Assembly: GCA_903832055.1 (NCBI GenBank)
Contig: CAILAC010000009.1
Span: forward strand, 160,787 to 224,786
DNA from: an uncultured Acidobacteriota bacterium
GTDB taxonomy: Bacteria; Acidobacteriota; Terriglobia; Terriglobales; Acidobacteriaceae
Direction of reading: 5' to 3'
DNA length: 64,000 bases
In this document: positions 53,383 through 61,614 of the stretch, in pieces
Numbering within the stretch: the stretch's first letter is position 1
Layout: each line of letters starts with the position of its first letter
Program-made: the position numbers and the translations under genes
Notes under the pieces: generated by a model
Database searches by the model: none
Seen by the model: only the letters and a program-made list of their open reading frames with translations
What the model was told of the DNA's origin: nothing

Positions 53383-53414
53383 GCGACCGGAGCTCGATTT
53401 CAGCTTCCGGTCGC
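53383..53414. terminator. hairpin between convergent genes, overlapping the oxidoreductase stop
   Basis: Perfect 9-base arms GCGACCGGA (53383-53391) and TCCGGTCGC (53406-53414). The right arm lies within the last codons of the FAD oxidoreductase gene. Probably ends xylB transcription; no strong T-run on either side. Confidence 0.55.
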
Positions 53415-54569
53415 GAGCGTGCTTGCATTTGAATGAGCCGGCCAGATCAGTCCCCGCGCCACGTCAAGCCCTTTTGCCGCAACGAAGCGGGTGATTGATT
53501 CTGCTCCCAGGTGCACACCCAGCAGACGTGTAAAGAGGGCTGGTTCGGACGCAAGCAGACCCAGGGCACGGGCGCGGAATGTGGGTGACCGGTCCATCAG
53601 CAGCATTACCCGGGCCATGGTTTGTGGTAGTTGCAGGGTTTTCGCATGCTCGCGGTGATAGCGGGCCAAATCGTTGCTTTCGATGCACTCTGCCAGCATC
53701 AGCGCCTGGCGAAAGCCGAGTCCCAGCCCTTCGCCGGTAATTGCATCTGCTGAACCGGAGGCATCGCCCACCAGCGCGATATTTCCAGATACGACGCGTC
53801 TCAGCCGCCGCGTTGTGGTCAAGGCTCCTCGCTCAGTATCGAGCGCAACCCGCCCCAGTTTCTGCTGCAGGTGGGGCAGCTCCGCGAGCAGATTTTCCAG
53901 GCGGCAATGAGGGTCACGCGCGACGGTTGCCACGCAAACTTCATCTGGGCCGGTTGGAGTGACATAAGCTTGTCCACTCTGGCCCCAATGCACCTCGACG
54001 AAGTCGCTCCACGGTTTGACGTGAAAATGCCGTCTAAATCCAAATCGCCTGCTCATGGTTGACCCGATTTCGAGGCCAGCCCAGCGTCTTACCCGCGAAT
54101 TCATGCCGTCGGCACCGACCAGCCAGCCGTAAGCCATCGCTTTGCCGGCAACGAAGACGCGGCGATCTTCCATCAACTGCACAGTGCTGCCCCAGCGCAA
54201 ACAGACGCCAGCTGCCTCGGCACGCTCGACCAGATGCTGATGAAGGGTTTGCCGCCGCAAGCCAATTCCCGGGACACCTGCGGAAGGAAATTGCGCGTTC
54301 GCTTCATTGCCATCATTTACGAATCGAATTCCGCGAAAGGCCGCACCATCCCGTGGTTGCAAATGAACTCCCAGCTTTGAAAGCTCGTGGAGAGAATCCG
54401 GCATCAGCCCTTCTCCGCAAGCCTTGTCGATGGGTGGCCGCAGCGAATCGGCGACGGTCACCGCAGCCCCACGTTGACGCAGAGCGATCGCGGCCGCCAG
54501 CCCTGCTGGACCGCCACCTACGATCAAAACGTCCGTCGCCCTGGCCGATTGCTTCAACAAAGTCACCAC
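53400..54569 (-). CDS. FAD-dependent oxidoreductase, geranylgeranyl reductase-like
   Basis: 389 residues. The N-terminal dinucleotide motif V-L-I-V-G-G-G-P-A-G-L-A-A-A (residues 14-27), the A-C-G-E-G-L segment and G-D-A-S-G-S-A-D-A-I-T-G-E-G-L in the C-terminal half identify a group-A flavoprotein hydroxylase or reductase of the geranylgeranyl reductase-like family. It overlaps the type III polyketide synthase gene by 7 bases and is translated after it. In Streptomyces srs-type operons a flavoprotein hydroxylates the alkylresorcinol made by the partner synthase; the same role is inferred here. Confidence 0.88.
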   Translation of the reverse strand: MVTLLKQSARATDVLIVGGGPAGLAAAIALRQRGAAVTVADSLRPPIDKACGEGLMPDSLHELSKLGVHLQPRDGAAFRGIRFVNDGNEANAQFPSAGVPGIGLRRQTLHQHLVERAEAAGVCLRWGSTVQLMEDRRVFVAGKAMAYGWLVGADGMNSRVRRWAGLEIGSTMSRRFGFRRHFHVKPWSDFVEVHWGQSGQAYVTPTGPDEVCVATVARDPHCRLENLLAELPHLQQKLGRVALDTERGALTTTRRLRRVVSGNIALVGDASGSADAITGEGLGLGFRQALMLAECIESNDLARYHREHAKTLQLPQTMARVMLLMDRSPTFRARALGLLASEPALFTRLLGVHLGAESITRFVAAKGLDVARGLIWPAHSNASTLATGS

Positions 54570-55624
54570 TCCAGCAGCAGCATTTCGGAACAGAATCCCG
54601 GCCCCATTGCCACCAGCACACTGCGCGTACCCTTGGCTGGCCGATGCTTGCGCATCACGTCATCGAGCACCATGAGGACGGACGCAGAGGAGAGATTCCC
54701 GGCGCGCCGCAGCGCATCCCAGCTGAGCGCAAAGTCTTCGCGGGTCAGCCCCAGCGCCTCAGCGTTGGCTTCAAGTACCTTTGGCCCGCCGGTGTGCATG
54801 ATCCACGTGCCGATGTCGCTGCGGGTTAGACCCTGCCCAGCAAGAAAGTCGTCAACATTGTGTGCCAGGTGCTGCCGAACGACGGTTGGAACGTCGGCTG
54901 AGAGCACTATGCGAAATCCCTTCTCGGAAATCTCCCAGCCCATGACTTCCTGCGAATCCGGGTAGAAGGTGGCCTGGCTGGCTACGATGGAGGGGCCCGC
55001 TATCTTCATTTCTTCTGCAAGCCTGTCGCCAACCACCAGCACTGCTGCGCATCCATCGCCAAAGAGACCGGAAGAGATCAGGTTGGGCACTGAAATGTTG
55101 TCGCGCTGCCAGGTAAGCGAGCATAGCTCCACGCTCAGCAGGATGGCTGCCTGGTCGGGGTAGGCCCTGACATAGTCGGCGGCACGCGCCAGGCCCGAGG
55201 CTCCCGCCACGCAACCGAGCCCAAAGATGGGCGTTCGCTTGATGTGCGGCGGCAGCTTGAGCGCATTGATGAGCCGCGCTTCAATGGAGGGGCATGCAAT
55301 CCCAGTGACCGAAACTGAAATGATCGTCCCAATTTTTGCAGGGTCCAGACCTGTCTCCCGGAGCAGAGCACCAATTGCTTCGGCGCCAAGCTTTTCCGCT
55401 GTCTCAATCCAGACGTCATTGGTCTTACCCCAGGTGTCGAGGGTGTAATACTCCGCGAGAGGCCGAGAAAAAAATCTCCCCTCGACGCCGGTGCGGGAGT
55501 GTAAGCGCTCAAGGACTGCAGCGTTTTCCATGCCCTTGTCCCAGTAAGTCTTCAGCGCCGCCAATACTTCATCCTGGCTGAAGTAGTAGGGCGGGAATGC
55601 CATTGTGGTCGCAACAATTCTCAA
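54563..55624 (-). CDS. type III polyketide synthase
   Basis: 353 residues with the thiolase fold. The catalytic triad is visible as Cys138 (G-L-G-C-V-A-G), His277 (M-H-T-G-G-P) and Asn310 (G-N-L-S-S-A-S). The C-terminal G-P-G-F-C-S-E loop is present. Such enzymes extend a fatty acyl or other CoA starter with malonyl-CoA to alkylresorcinols, pyrones or related phenolics; starter choice cannot be read from sequence here. It forms an operon with an FAD oxidoreductase gene (7-base overlap) and lacks the methyltransferase often seen beside such genes. Confidence 0.93.
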   Translation of the reverse strand: MRIVATTMAFPPYYFSQDEVLAALKTYWDKGMENAAVLERLHSRTGVEGRFFSRPLAEYYTLDTWGKTNDVWIETAEKLGAEAIGALLRETGLDPAKIGTIISVSVTGIACPSIEARLINALKLPPHIKRTPIFGLGCVAGASGLARAADYVRAYPDQAAILLSVELCSLTWQRDNISVPNLISSGLFGDGCAAVLVVGDRLAEEMKIAGPSIVASQATFYPDSQEVMGWEISEKGFRIVLSADVPTVVRQHLAHNVDDFLAGQGLTRSDIGTWIMHTGGPKVLEANAEALGLTREDFALSWDALRRAGNLSSASVLMVLDDVMRKHRPAKGTRSVLVAMGPGFCSEMLLLEW

Positions 55625-55831
55625 AATTCTGTTTCTCAGTTTCCGGGCAGCTCAGCATTCAATCAACGCGAACGATCTGCCTCAAGCGCATCCCCTCATT
55701 GTACGAAGACGCTCCCGAGCAGATTGTCACATTGAGAGCAGCGAAAGACTTGATGGGGAAATTCCTTTGCGCAGGGCAGAAAACCGGCGTAGTCTTCCCC
55801 GCCATCGCCAACTCGTTCCGTGGCTCGTCCC

Positions 55832-56503
55832 TTAGTCCGAGGCCAGGCTGAGCGCGTGACGTACGTCCGCACCGCGAATCCAGAAAATTACATCCGTCGC
55901 AATATTGGTTGCGTGGTCTGCGATGCGCTCCAGGTTGCGTGAAATCAGGATTCCGTTGAGTGCCTGCGGTGTGTTTTCCGGGTGACGCTGAATCAACTCG
56001 AGCAGGCTTTTCTGTGCCATACGATTCATTCGGTCAATTTCGTCATCCATCAACCTGACTGAATCGGCCACCTGGGCATCACCCTCCAGAAGCGCCTGCA
56101 GGGCCGTTCGAATCATCCGACTGGCGTACTCGCCCATGGCTCCAATGTCCACAGGCAGATCCACTTCCGGCAGCTCCAGCACGTCACGGGTCCGGATGGC
56201 GATGCTCATCGACTGGTCGCCAATGCGCTCCAGATCGCCGTTCATTTTGATCACCGCGAGGATGAAGCGCAGGTCGATGGCCATGGGCTGCTCCTTGGCC
56301 AGGAGTTCGTAGGCCATTTCGTCGAGCGCGCGCTGAGCCGAGTTGATGGCGGTTTCGTTTTCGCGCACATATTGACACAGCCCGGCGTCGCGCTGCAGAT
56401 ACGCATCGACTGAAGCTTCAACGGCTTGTTGGGCCAAAGCCGCCATCGCCAGAATCTTGTCTTTTAATTCGGCCAGCTGGAGTTGAAAATGAATACGCGG
56501 CAC
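55832..56503 (-). CDS. phoU: phosphate-uptake regulator PhoU
   Basis: 223 residues from the GTG at 56503, with GGGAG eight bases upstream; an upstream ATG at 56596 gives a non-conserved extension. Two PhoU helical repeats are present, each with the R-N-L-E-R-I-A-D-H-A / D-L-E-R-I-G-D-Q-S metal-binding motif. PhoU inhibits the PhoR kinase when phosphate is plentiful. No pst or pho genes are adjacent, which is unusual for phoU. Confidence 0.92.
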   Translation of the reverse strand: MPRIHFQLQLAELKDKILAMAALAQQAVEASVDAYLQRDAGLCQYVRENETAINSAQRALDEMAYELLAKEQPMAIDLRFILAVIKMNGDLERIGDQSMSIAIRTRDVLELPEVDLPVDIGAMGEYASRMIRTALQALLEGDAQVADSVRLMDDEIDRMNRMAQKSLLELIQRHPENTPQALNGILISRNLERIADHATNIATDVIFWIRGADVRHALSLASD

Positions 56504-56755
56504 GGCTGAGTCTCCCGGAAAGAAATTGCCCAATCTCAATTGTAAGTATGATTGTGCGCCAGGGAGTGTTACCGTAACGCGAATATTCCGCAGCATTCCA
56601 TTTGGGGCGCATCAAAAGGGTTATGAAGGGTCTTCGGGATTACTGAACAGCCAAAGATTCCTGTGAATGAATCTCGTTTTTGAGCGCAACTTTGAAAGAG
56701 AAATTGTGTCCACACAATTTGACCCCGTCAGGGTGTCTGAAATGGAGATAACTGA

Positions 56756-57232
56756 TTGTTGACCAAAAATGCTTCTCGCACCGCTTTTGCAATTGCCGCC
56801 GCCGCTTTGATGCTGACCCCTCTCACCTCTCAACGAGCTGAGGCCCAGGAGCCTGGACGACATCCTGCCTACCTCCACGCGCTGTCAGATCTGCGCGCTG
56901 CCCGCACTTTTCTGGATAAGCTGACTCCAAATGAGCGGCTTGATGAGGCTCAGGCCCACGCGATTCAGGAGATCAATGAAGCCATATCCACCGTCGAGCG
57001 CGCGGCCCTCGATGACCATAAGGGACTGAGAGAGCAGGCGCCCATCGACGCGCACATCGCGCCCGGCCCCCGCTTCAGGAAAGCTCAGGAGGCCTTGACT
57101 GCGGCTCTCCGCGACGTCAATCAGGAAGAGGATGATCCCCGGACGCGCGATGTAAAGGCTCGTTCCATCGCACACATCCAAAATGCACTCAATGATGTTC
57201 GCCGGACGATGGCAAATCTTCACGTGCAGTAG
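56756..57232 (+). CDS. small secreted helical protein, function unknown
   Basis: 158 residues beginning with TTG (a second TTG follows at 56759), with GGAG eight bases upstream. A signal peptide ends near A-E-A-Q. The mature part is polar and predicted all-helical, with repeated A-L-S-D-L-R-A-A-R and I-N-E-A-I-S-T-V-E segments that resemble four-helix periplasmic proteins of Acidobacteriota. No known family could be named. Followed by a long inverted repeat. Confidence 0.72.
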   Translation: MLTKNASRTAFAIAAAALMLTPLTSQRAEAQEPGRHPAYLHALSDLRAARTFLDKLTPNERLDEAQAHAIQEINEAISTVERAALDDHKGLREQAPIDAHIAPGPRFRKAQEALTAALRDVNQEEDDPRTRDVKARSIAHIQNALNDVRRTMANLHVQ

Positions 57233-57249
57233 CTGGAAATACTGTTTTT

Positions 57250-57304
57250 CAGCAGACGAGAAAGGCCGTGCACCAAGTACTGGTCGGGCCTCTCTCGTCT
57301 GCTG
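57250..57304. repeat. long inverted repeat after the small secreted protein gene
   Basis: Arms of 18 bases: CAGCAGACGAGAAAGGCC (57250-57267) and GGCCTCTCTCGTCTGCTG (57287-57304), one mismatch, 19-base loop. T's occur before the stem, not after it, on the plus strand. It can serve as a transcription stop or RNA-end stabiliser. Confidence 0.75.
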
Positions 57305-57341
57305 CTTCTCCTGCCTGTCTGTTTGCGATTAAGCTTGAGGC

Positions 57342-58019
57342 ATGGCTACCTCATCGCCCCTGCCCCAGCAACCAGCCGCAGCTTCTGCTCACAACATGCT
57401 GAGCATCAATCCGGCCAACCATTCAGTGCTTGAGCTCTACAAACTGATGACCGGTTTGATCGTTCCTCGGCCGGTTGCCCTGGTTTCGACCATTGATCAG
57501 AATGGTGTGCCCAATGTGGCTCCGTTCAGCTTCTTCTCCGGTGTTGGATCAAACCCGCCGACGGTACTCTTTTGCCCTTCGCTGCGCTCTGCGGGCAATG
57601 ACCGCCCCGACGATCGCAAAGATACCCTGCGCAACGTCGAGCAAACCGGGGAATTCGTCATCAACATTGTTTCGGATGCGCTTGCAGCAGCTTCAAATGC
57701 CACAGCAGCCGACGTCGGGCCAGAAGTGGACGAATTCGTGCTTGCCGGTCTGACCGCAATCCCTAGCGAGGCGGTGCGACCGCCGCGAGTCGCCGAGTCG
57801 CCCGCGCAATTTGAATGCAAGCTGTTGCAGATCATCTTTACCGGGCATGGCAACGGAGCCGGGGTGGTGGTGCTCGGTGAGATTGTCCGCTTTCATGTCC
57901 GGGCCGATCTGGAAAGCAACTTCCGCATCGATCAAGCCAAACTCGACGCGGTAGGCCGCATGGCTGGCAACACCTGGGTTCACACCCGCGAGCGGTTTGA
58001 ACTGGAGCGGCCTAAATAG
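57342..58019 (+). CDS. flavin reductase-like (FMN-binding split barrel) protein
   Basis: 225 residues. L-I-V-P-R-P-V-A-L-V-S-T and G-V-P-N-V-A-P-F-S-F-F are the FMN-binding signature of the flavin reductase-like (DIM6/NTAB) family, and P-P-T-V-L-F-C-P follows. Members reduce free flavins for partner oxygenases or are FMN-dependent reductases. The Ala/Pro-rich N-terminal 18 residues are not conserved. No partner oxygenase is adjacent. Confidence 0.9.
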   Translation: MATSSPLPQQPAAASAHNMLSINPANHSVLELYKLMTGLIVPRPVALVSTIDQNGVPNVAPFSFFSGVGSNPPTVLFCPSLRSAGNDRPDDRKDTLRNVEQTGEFVINIVSDALAAASNATAADVGPEVDEFVLAGLTAIPSEAVRPPRVAESPAQFECKLLQIIFTGHGNGAGVVVLGEIVRFHVRADLESNFRIDQAKLDAVGRMAGNTWVHTRERFELERPK

Positions 58020-58041
58020 CCGCTGCCAGTATCTGATTCGT

Positions 58042-59283
58042 TCAACCGGCCGCCAGCTCCACGCCGCGGCTCTCCTTGCCGAGAGCGGTTACTGTCGCCA
58101 GGACCACGGCGACCAGCACCACCGTCCCCGCCAATACGGGTGAATAGCTGCCTATCCGCTCGGCCAGCGTGGTCTGGATGACCAGATTGCGGGAAGTAAT
58201 CAGGTTGCCCAACTGGTATGCCAGGCCGGGGAAGATGGCCCGCACCGGCCCCGGCGAAAGCTCAGTCAGGTAGGCCGGAACCACACCCCAGGCTCCCTGC
58301 ACCATGAACTGCATCATGAATGCGCCCAGTCCGAGAATGACCGGGGTCGTTCCGTAGGCAAAAAGGGGCGCAATTGGAATGGCCAGCAAGGCTGCCGTGA
58401 TGATGGCGCGTTTGCGTCCCCAGCGGTCAGACAGCGTGCCAAAGACAAATCCGCCGGCGAGTGAGCCAACGTTGTAGATCACGCCCAGAATTCCGACAGT
58501 GCCCGGAGAGAATGCCCGCCCCTTGAGCAGAAAAGTCGGGTACATATCCTGCGTGCCGTGCGAAAAGCTGGTGAATGCCGTCATGAGCAGGATGAGGAAG
58601 AGGAAGGTCGGCGCATACGTCCACATGCGACCCAGCAGCGGCGCTGGCCGCACACCTGCGTGGTGCTGCTGCCGTGCCGCCAGCCAAACAGGGGACTCTT
58701 CAACGCCGGATTTGATGAAGAAGACGAGCAGCGCCGGTGCTGCGCCAATCATGAACAGGCCGCGCCAGCCAATCCAGTGAAACAGCAGCCCGAAAGCGCC
58801 GGCAGCGAGCAGGTACCCGATGGCGTAGCCTTCCTGCAAAATGCCAGAGAAGACGCCCCGGCCCTCTTTGGGGAGCGTTTCAAAGGTGAGCGCGGCACCA
58901 ATGCCCCAGACGCCCCCCATCGCCACGCCAAAAAGGGCTCGCAACACAAGCAGAGAGTGCAGGCTGGGCGCGAAGGCGCAACTCAACTCCACCGCTGAGT
59001 AGCAGAGGATATTGACCATGAGTGTGGGCTTGCGGCCAAACCTGTCAGCCAGCGCACCAAACAGAAGTGCCCCTACGGGGCGGAAGGCCAGCGTAAGAAA
59101 CACGGCCTCGGCAACACTCGATACCTGGGTGTGAAACTCCCCTGCGATAGCGGGAATGCAGAAGACCAGCAGAAAGAAATCCAGCGCGTCCAGCGACCAG
59201 CTCAGAAAGGCGGCTAGAAATGCGTTGCGCTGCGGCGGTGTCAAGCGGCGAAAGTGCTCTCCCACGTTCATTCCCCGGAGCAT
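58042..59283 (-). CDS. MFS transporter, sugar-acid/carboxylate:H+ symporter type
   Basis: 413 residues from an ATG at 59283 (12 bases further in, 59271, is an alternative; an earlier frame start at 59409 adds a poorly conserved extension). Twelve membrane helices. G-A-L-A-D-R-F-G-R-K in the 2-3 loop and F-G-T-L-S-D-R-W-G-R-K in the 8-9 loop are the MFS signatures, and S-W-S-L-D-A-L-D-F in helix 1 with G-I-G-A-A-L-T-F-E-T fits the aromatic acid or sialic acid (AHS/NanT-like) subfamilies. Probable importer of an organic acid or sugar acid. Monocistronic. Confidence 0.88.
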   Translation of the reverse strand: MLRGMNVGEHFRRLTPPQRNAFLAAFLSWSLDALDFFLLVFCIPAIAGEFHTQVSSVAEAVFLTLAFRPVGALLFGALADRFGRKPTLMVNILCYSAVELSCAFAPSLHSLLVLRALFGVAMGGVWGIGAALTFETLPKEGRGVFSGILQEGYAIGYLLAAGAFGLLFHWIGWRGLFMIGAAPALLVFFIKSGVEESPVWLAARQQHHAGVRPAPLLGRMWTYAPTFLFLILLMTAFTSFSHGTQDMYPTFLLKGRAFSPGTVGILGVIYNVGSLAGGFVFGTLSDRWGRKRAIITAALLAIPIAPLFAYGTTPVILGLGAFMMQFMVQGAWGVVPAYLTELSPGPVRAIFPGLAYQLGNLITSRNLVIQTTLAERIGSYSPVLAGTVVLVAVVLATVTALGKESRGVELAAG

Positions 59284-59639
59284 ATCAGACGTGTCCTGAA
59301 CTCGCCGAATGAACACTAAGCCCAAAAATAAATGTGCAAAACAAATAATATTTGTTGCAACGACTATCTTGTTGGCGCATCGTATTAAGTGAAGCCCAAC
59401 CCGGCTCATGCGTGAATGGCATCGTTAGACTGATGCTGGTGAAGTTTTACAAAATTGGCTGGATAACGCCATCCGGACGAGGCAACCACCGGTCAGATCG
59501 TCATTCTGTCAATAAAAAAGTCCTCGTCGTGCTGAACTGGCACCCAACGTTCTTTCGACCTTGAATCGGCAACTCGCTGAAACCATGCGCGTATGCGAAC
59601 CGTCCCAACATGAAGCAACTCACTGAAAGGATTTTTTGA
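59284..59639. other. intergenic region upstream of the YceI gene
   Basis: No gene supported. It contains the divergent promoters of the MFS and YceI genes. The AT-rich part 59325-59355 is a promoter candidate. Confidence 0.4.
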
Positions 59640-60215
59640 ATGAAGATTCTGAAACTCTCCGCAGCACTTCTGGCCCTCGCCGCCCCCTTCGCAATGGCTC
59701 AGACCTCCACCTGGAAGTCGGACGCCGCCCATAGCGAAGTCGACTTCACCATCAAGCATCTCGCCGTCTCCAATGTTCACGGCCGCTTTGGCCATGTTGA
59801 CGCCACCATCGTTTACGACGAAAAGGACATTACCAAGTCCACCGTCAACGCCACCATCGACGTTGCCGGCGTCAACACAGGTGAAGCTCCGCGCGACAAC
59901 CACCTCAAGACTGACAGCTTTTTTGACGTTGCCAAGTTCACCTCGGCCACCTTTGTCAGCACCAGCGTTGCCAAGGGCGGATCGGGTCTGTTGGTCTCCG
60001 GCAACCTGACCATCAAGGGTGTCACCAAGCCGGTTGTGCTTGACGTAGAGGGTCCCTCGGCCGCCGTTACCGGTATGGACAAGAAGCCGCACGTTGGTTT
60101 CTCGGCCACCACCACGATCCATCGCACCGATTTTGGTATTGGCGCTGGTTTCCCGGCTGCCGTGCTTTCAGAAGATGTGAAGATCAGCATTGATCTGGAC
60201 GCAGCCAAGCAGTAA
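59640..60215 (+). CDS. YceI-family periplasmic lipid-binding protein
   Basis: 191 residues with a signal peptide ending in A-M-A-Q and GAAAGGA upstream. The mature part begins W-K-S-D-A-A-H-S-E-V-D-F-T-I-K-H and contains V-H-G-R-F-G and the D-N-H-L-K-T-D-S-F-F-D-V segment, all typical of the YceI beta-barrel that binds polyprenoid quinone or lipid in the periplasm. Length is normal. It is followed 103 bases later by a MarR gene. Confidence 0.95.
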   Translation: MKILKLSAALLALAAPFAMAQTSTWKSDAAHSEVDFTIKHLAVSNVHGRFGHVDATIVYDEKDITKSTVNATIDVAGVNTGEAPRDNHLKTDSFFDVAKFTSATFVSTSVAKGGSGLLVSGNLTIKGVTKPVVLDVEGPSAAVTGMDKKPHVGFSATTTIHRTDFGIGAGFPAAVLSEDVKISIDLDAAKQ

Positions 60216-60236
60216 CTCCCGGATTCATCCTGAATG

Positions 60237-60280
60237 GGCGCCCGGGCCTCGATCTCATCAGGTCCAGACCCGGGTTTTGC
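60237..60280 (+). terminator. possible terminator after the YceI gene
   Basis: CCCGGG at 60241-60246 and again at 60269-60274 (self-complementary), with CCT/AGG extending the stem, followed by TTTTG. The loop is long, so this is tentative. Confidence 0.45.
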
Positions 60281-60318
60281 CCCCAGTCTGCCGCAGTTGT
60301 GCAAGCGAGGAGCATGTG

Positions 60319-60894
60319 ATGGCAGTGTCTTCTTCCGGTCCCGAGCAAGCACCGCGCTTCTCCAGTCCTCAAGAAGAGACGCTGCTGAACATCATTCGCA
60401 CCGCCGATCATCTGCATCGCGCTTTTCAGCTGCGCCTCAAACCCTCTGGCCTGACCCCGACGCAATACAACGTACTCAGAATCCTGCGCTCCGCGCGGCC
60501 TGAAGGGCTGACGTGCGCAGCAATCGGCAGAAGCATGATTACGCGTGAGCCCGACATTACCCGGCTGCTCAATCGCCTCAAAGCACAGAAGTTCCTGATC
60601 CAAGAGCGGGACACGCATGATCGGCGCGTGGTCTGGACCCACATCACCCGTGCAGGACTTGATGTATTGGCTGGGCTGGATGACGTGGTTGATCGGGCCC
60701 CGAGGGAACTACTGAACCGGCTCTCAGGCGATGAACTGAAGGAATTGAGCCGACTCTTGAAGAAGGCTAGGAGTGTTGACGAAAGTTGCCCTGAAGCAGA
60801 ACAGGCTTCCCAGTCTGGGAAGCCTGCATTTACCGGGAAGCCGTCTTTGCCACGTTTGCGACAATCGACTCCTCTTCGCCATCCCCCTGAATAA
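60319..60894 (+). CDS. MarR-family transcriptional regulator
   Basis: 191 residues from the ATG at 60319 with GAGGAG six bases upstream. The winged helix is clear: L-T-P-T-Q-Y-N-V-L-R-I-L, G-L-T-C-A-A-I-G-R-S-M, and the wing D-R-R-V-V-W-T-H-I. Effector unknown. The last 35 codons (after S-V-D-E-S) are unlike the family, contain a terminator-type hairpin and overlap the 3' end of the convergent LuxR gene by 65 bases, so the C-terminal tail may be an accidental extension. Confidence 0.9.
   Translation: MAVSSSGPEQAPRFSSPQEETLLNIIRTADHLHRAFQLRLKPSGLTPTQYNVLRILRSARPEGLTCAAIGRSMITREPDITRLLNRLKAQKFLIQERDTHDRRVVWTHITRAGLDVLAGLDDVVDRAPRELLNRLSGDELKELSRLLKKARSVDESCPEAEQASQSGKPAFTGKPSLPRLRQSTPLRHPPE
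60802..60826. terminator. hairpin between convergent genes, inside the marR 3' end
   Basis: Perfect 11-base arms CAGGCTTCCCA (60802-60812) and TGGGAAGCCTG (60816-60826) with a 3-base loop, 4 bases beyond the stop codon of the leftward luxR gene (60830) and inside marR coding sequence. T-runs are weak on both strands. Confidence 0.6.
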
Positions 60895-61600
60895 TCTTGT
60901 GGTGAAGGCAGTAGAGGGCCAGCTCCAGGCGATCTGACACGCCGAGCTTGTCGTAGATCTTGCGTAGATAGTTCTTGATGACCTGCTCGGTTGTTCCCAG
61001 TTGATACGCAATTTCCTTGTTTCGTTTGCCCTGGGTGATGCAGGTGATGATGGCCATCTCTTTCGGCGAGAGCCGGGGCTGAGTTCGAGGGCTTACCAGC
61101 GCCGCAGCCTGTGAGCGATAGGCCTCAATGACCAGATTGACGCTCTGGTTGTCGATCCAGGTTTCGCCGCCGGCAATCTTGCGGATACACTTCACCAACA
61201 AATCCGGCGAAATTGCACGCGAGATAATGCCGCGTACGCCGCGCCGGTACAGTTCCACCGTGTGGCTCTCGTCATTATTCGATGCCTGGACAATAATCTT
61301 GACGTTGGGCGCGAGCCGCAAAAGCTCAGGAATGGCATTGGCCGTCCCGGTGAGCATTCCGCCCTCGAGCAGTACAACATCCGAGGGGTAGCGTTGCACG
61401 GCTGCGTGCAGGTTTTCGATTGAATCAGCCTGCGCCACAACGCGAACGTCATCCTCCAGTGCAAACACCTTGCGGATGCCGACACGGTAGATGGCCTGCG
61501 AGTCCGCGAGGATTACGCGGATAGCACCTGGCTTTGCGGCGGATTCTTGAACGTCGCTCTCTGGAACTTCATCCAGGAGGTCCATCTTAATGACTGCCAT
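60830..61600 (-). CDS. NarL/LuxR-type response regulator with degenerate receiver
   Basis: 256 residues. Receiver-like domain at about 26-145, LuxR HTH at 180-240 (L-S-P-K-E-M-A-I-I-T-C-I, V-I-K-N-Y-L-R-K-I-Y-D-K-L). Aligned to normal receivers, the phospho-acceptor Asp is Glu79 (V-V-L-L-E-G-G-M), the acidic pair reads D-S, and the conserved lysine is R (S-R-A-I). It should therefore not be phosphorylated normally; the Glu may mimic the active state. Downstream of a PilZ gene (15-base gap) in the same orientation; no sensor kinase nearby. Confidence 0.9.
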   Translation of the reverse strand: MAVIKMDLLDEVPESDVQESAAKPGAIRVILADSQAIYRVGIRKVFALEDDVRVVAQADSIENLHAAVQRYPSDVVLLEGGMLTGTANAIPELLRLAPNVKIIVQASNNDESHTVELYRRGVRGIISRAISPDLLVKCIRKIAGGETWIDNQSVNLVIEAYRSQAAALVSPRTQPRLSPKEMAIITCITQGKRNKEIAYQLGTTEQVIKNYLRKIYDKLGVSDRLELALYCLHHKIIQGDGEEESIVANVAKTASR

Positions 61601-61614
61601 ATATGCCCATGGAG

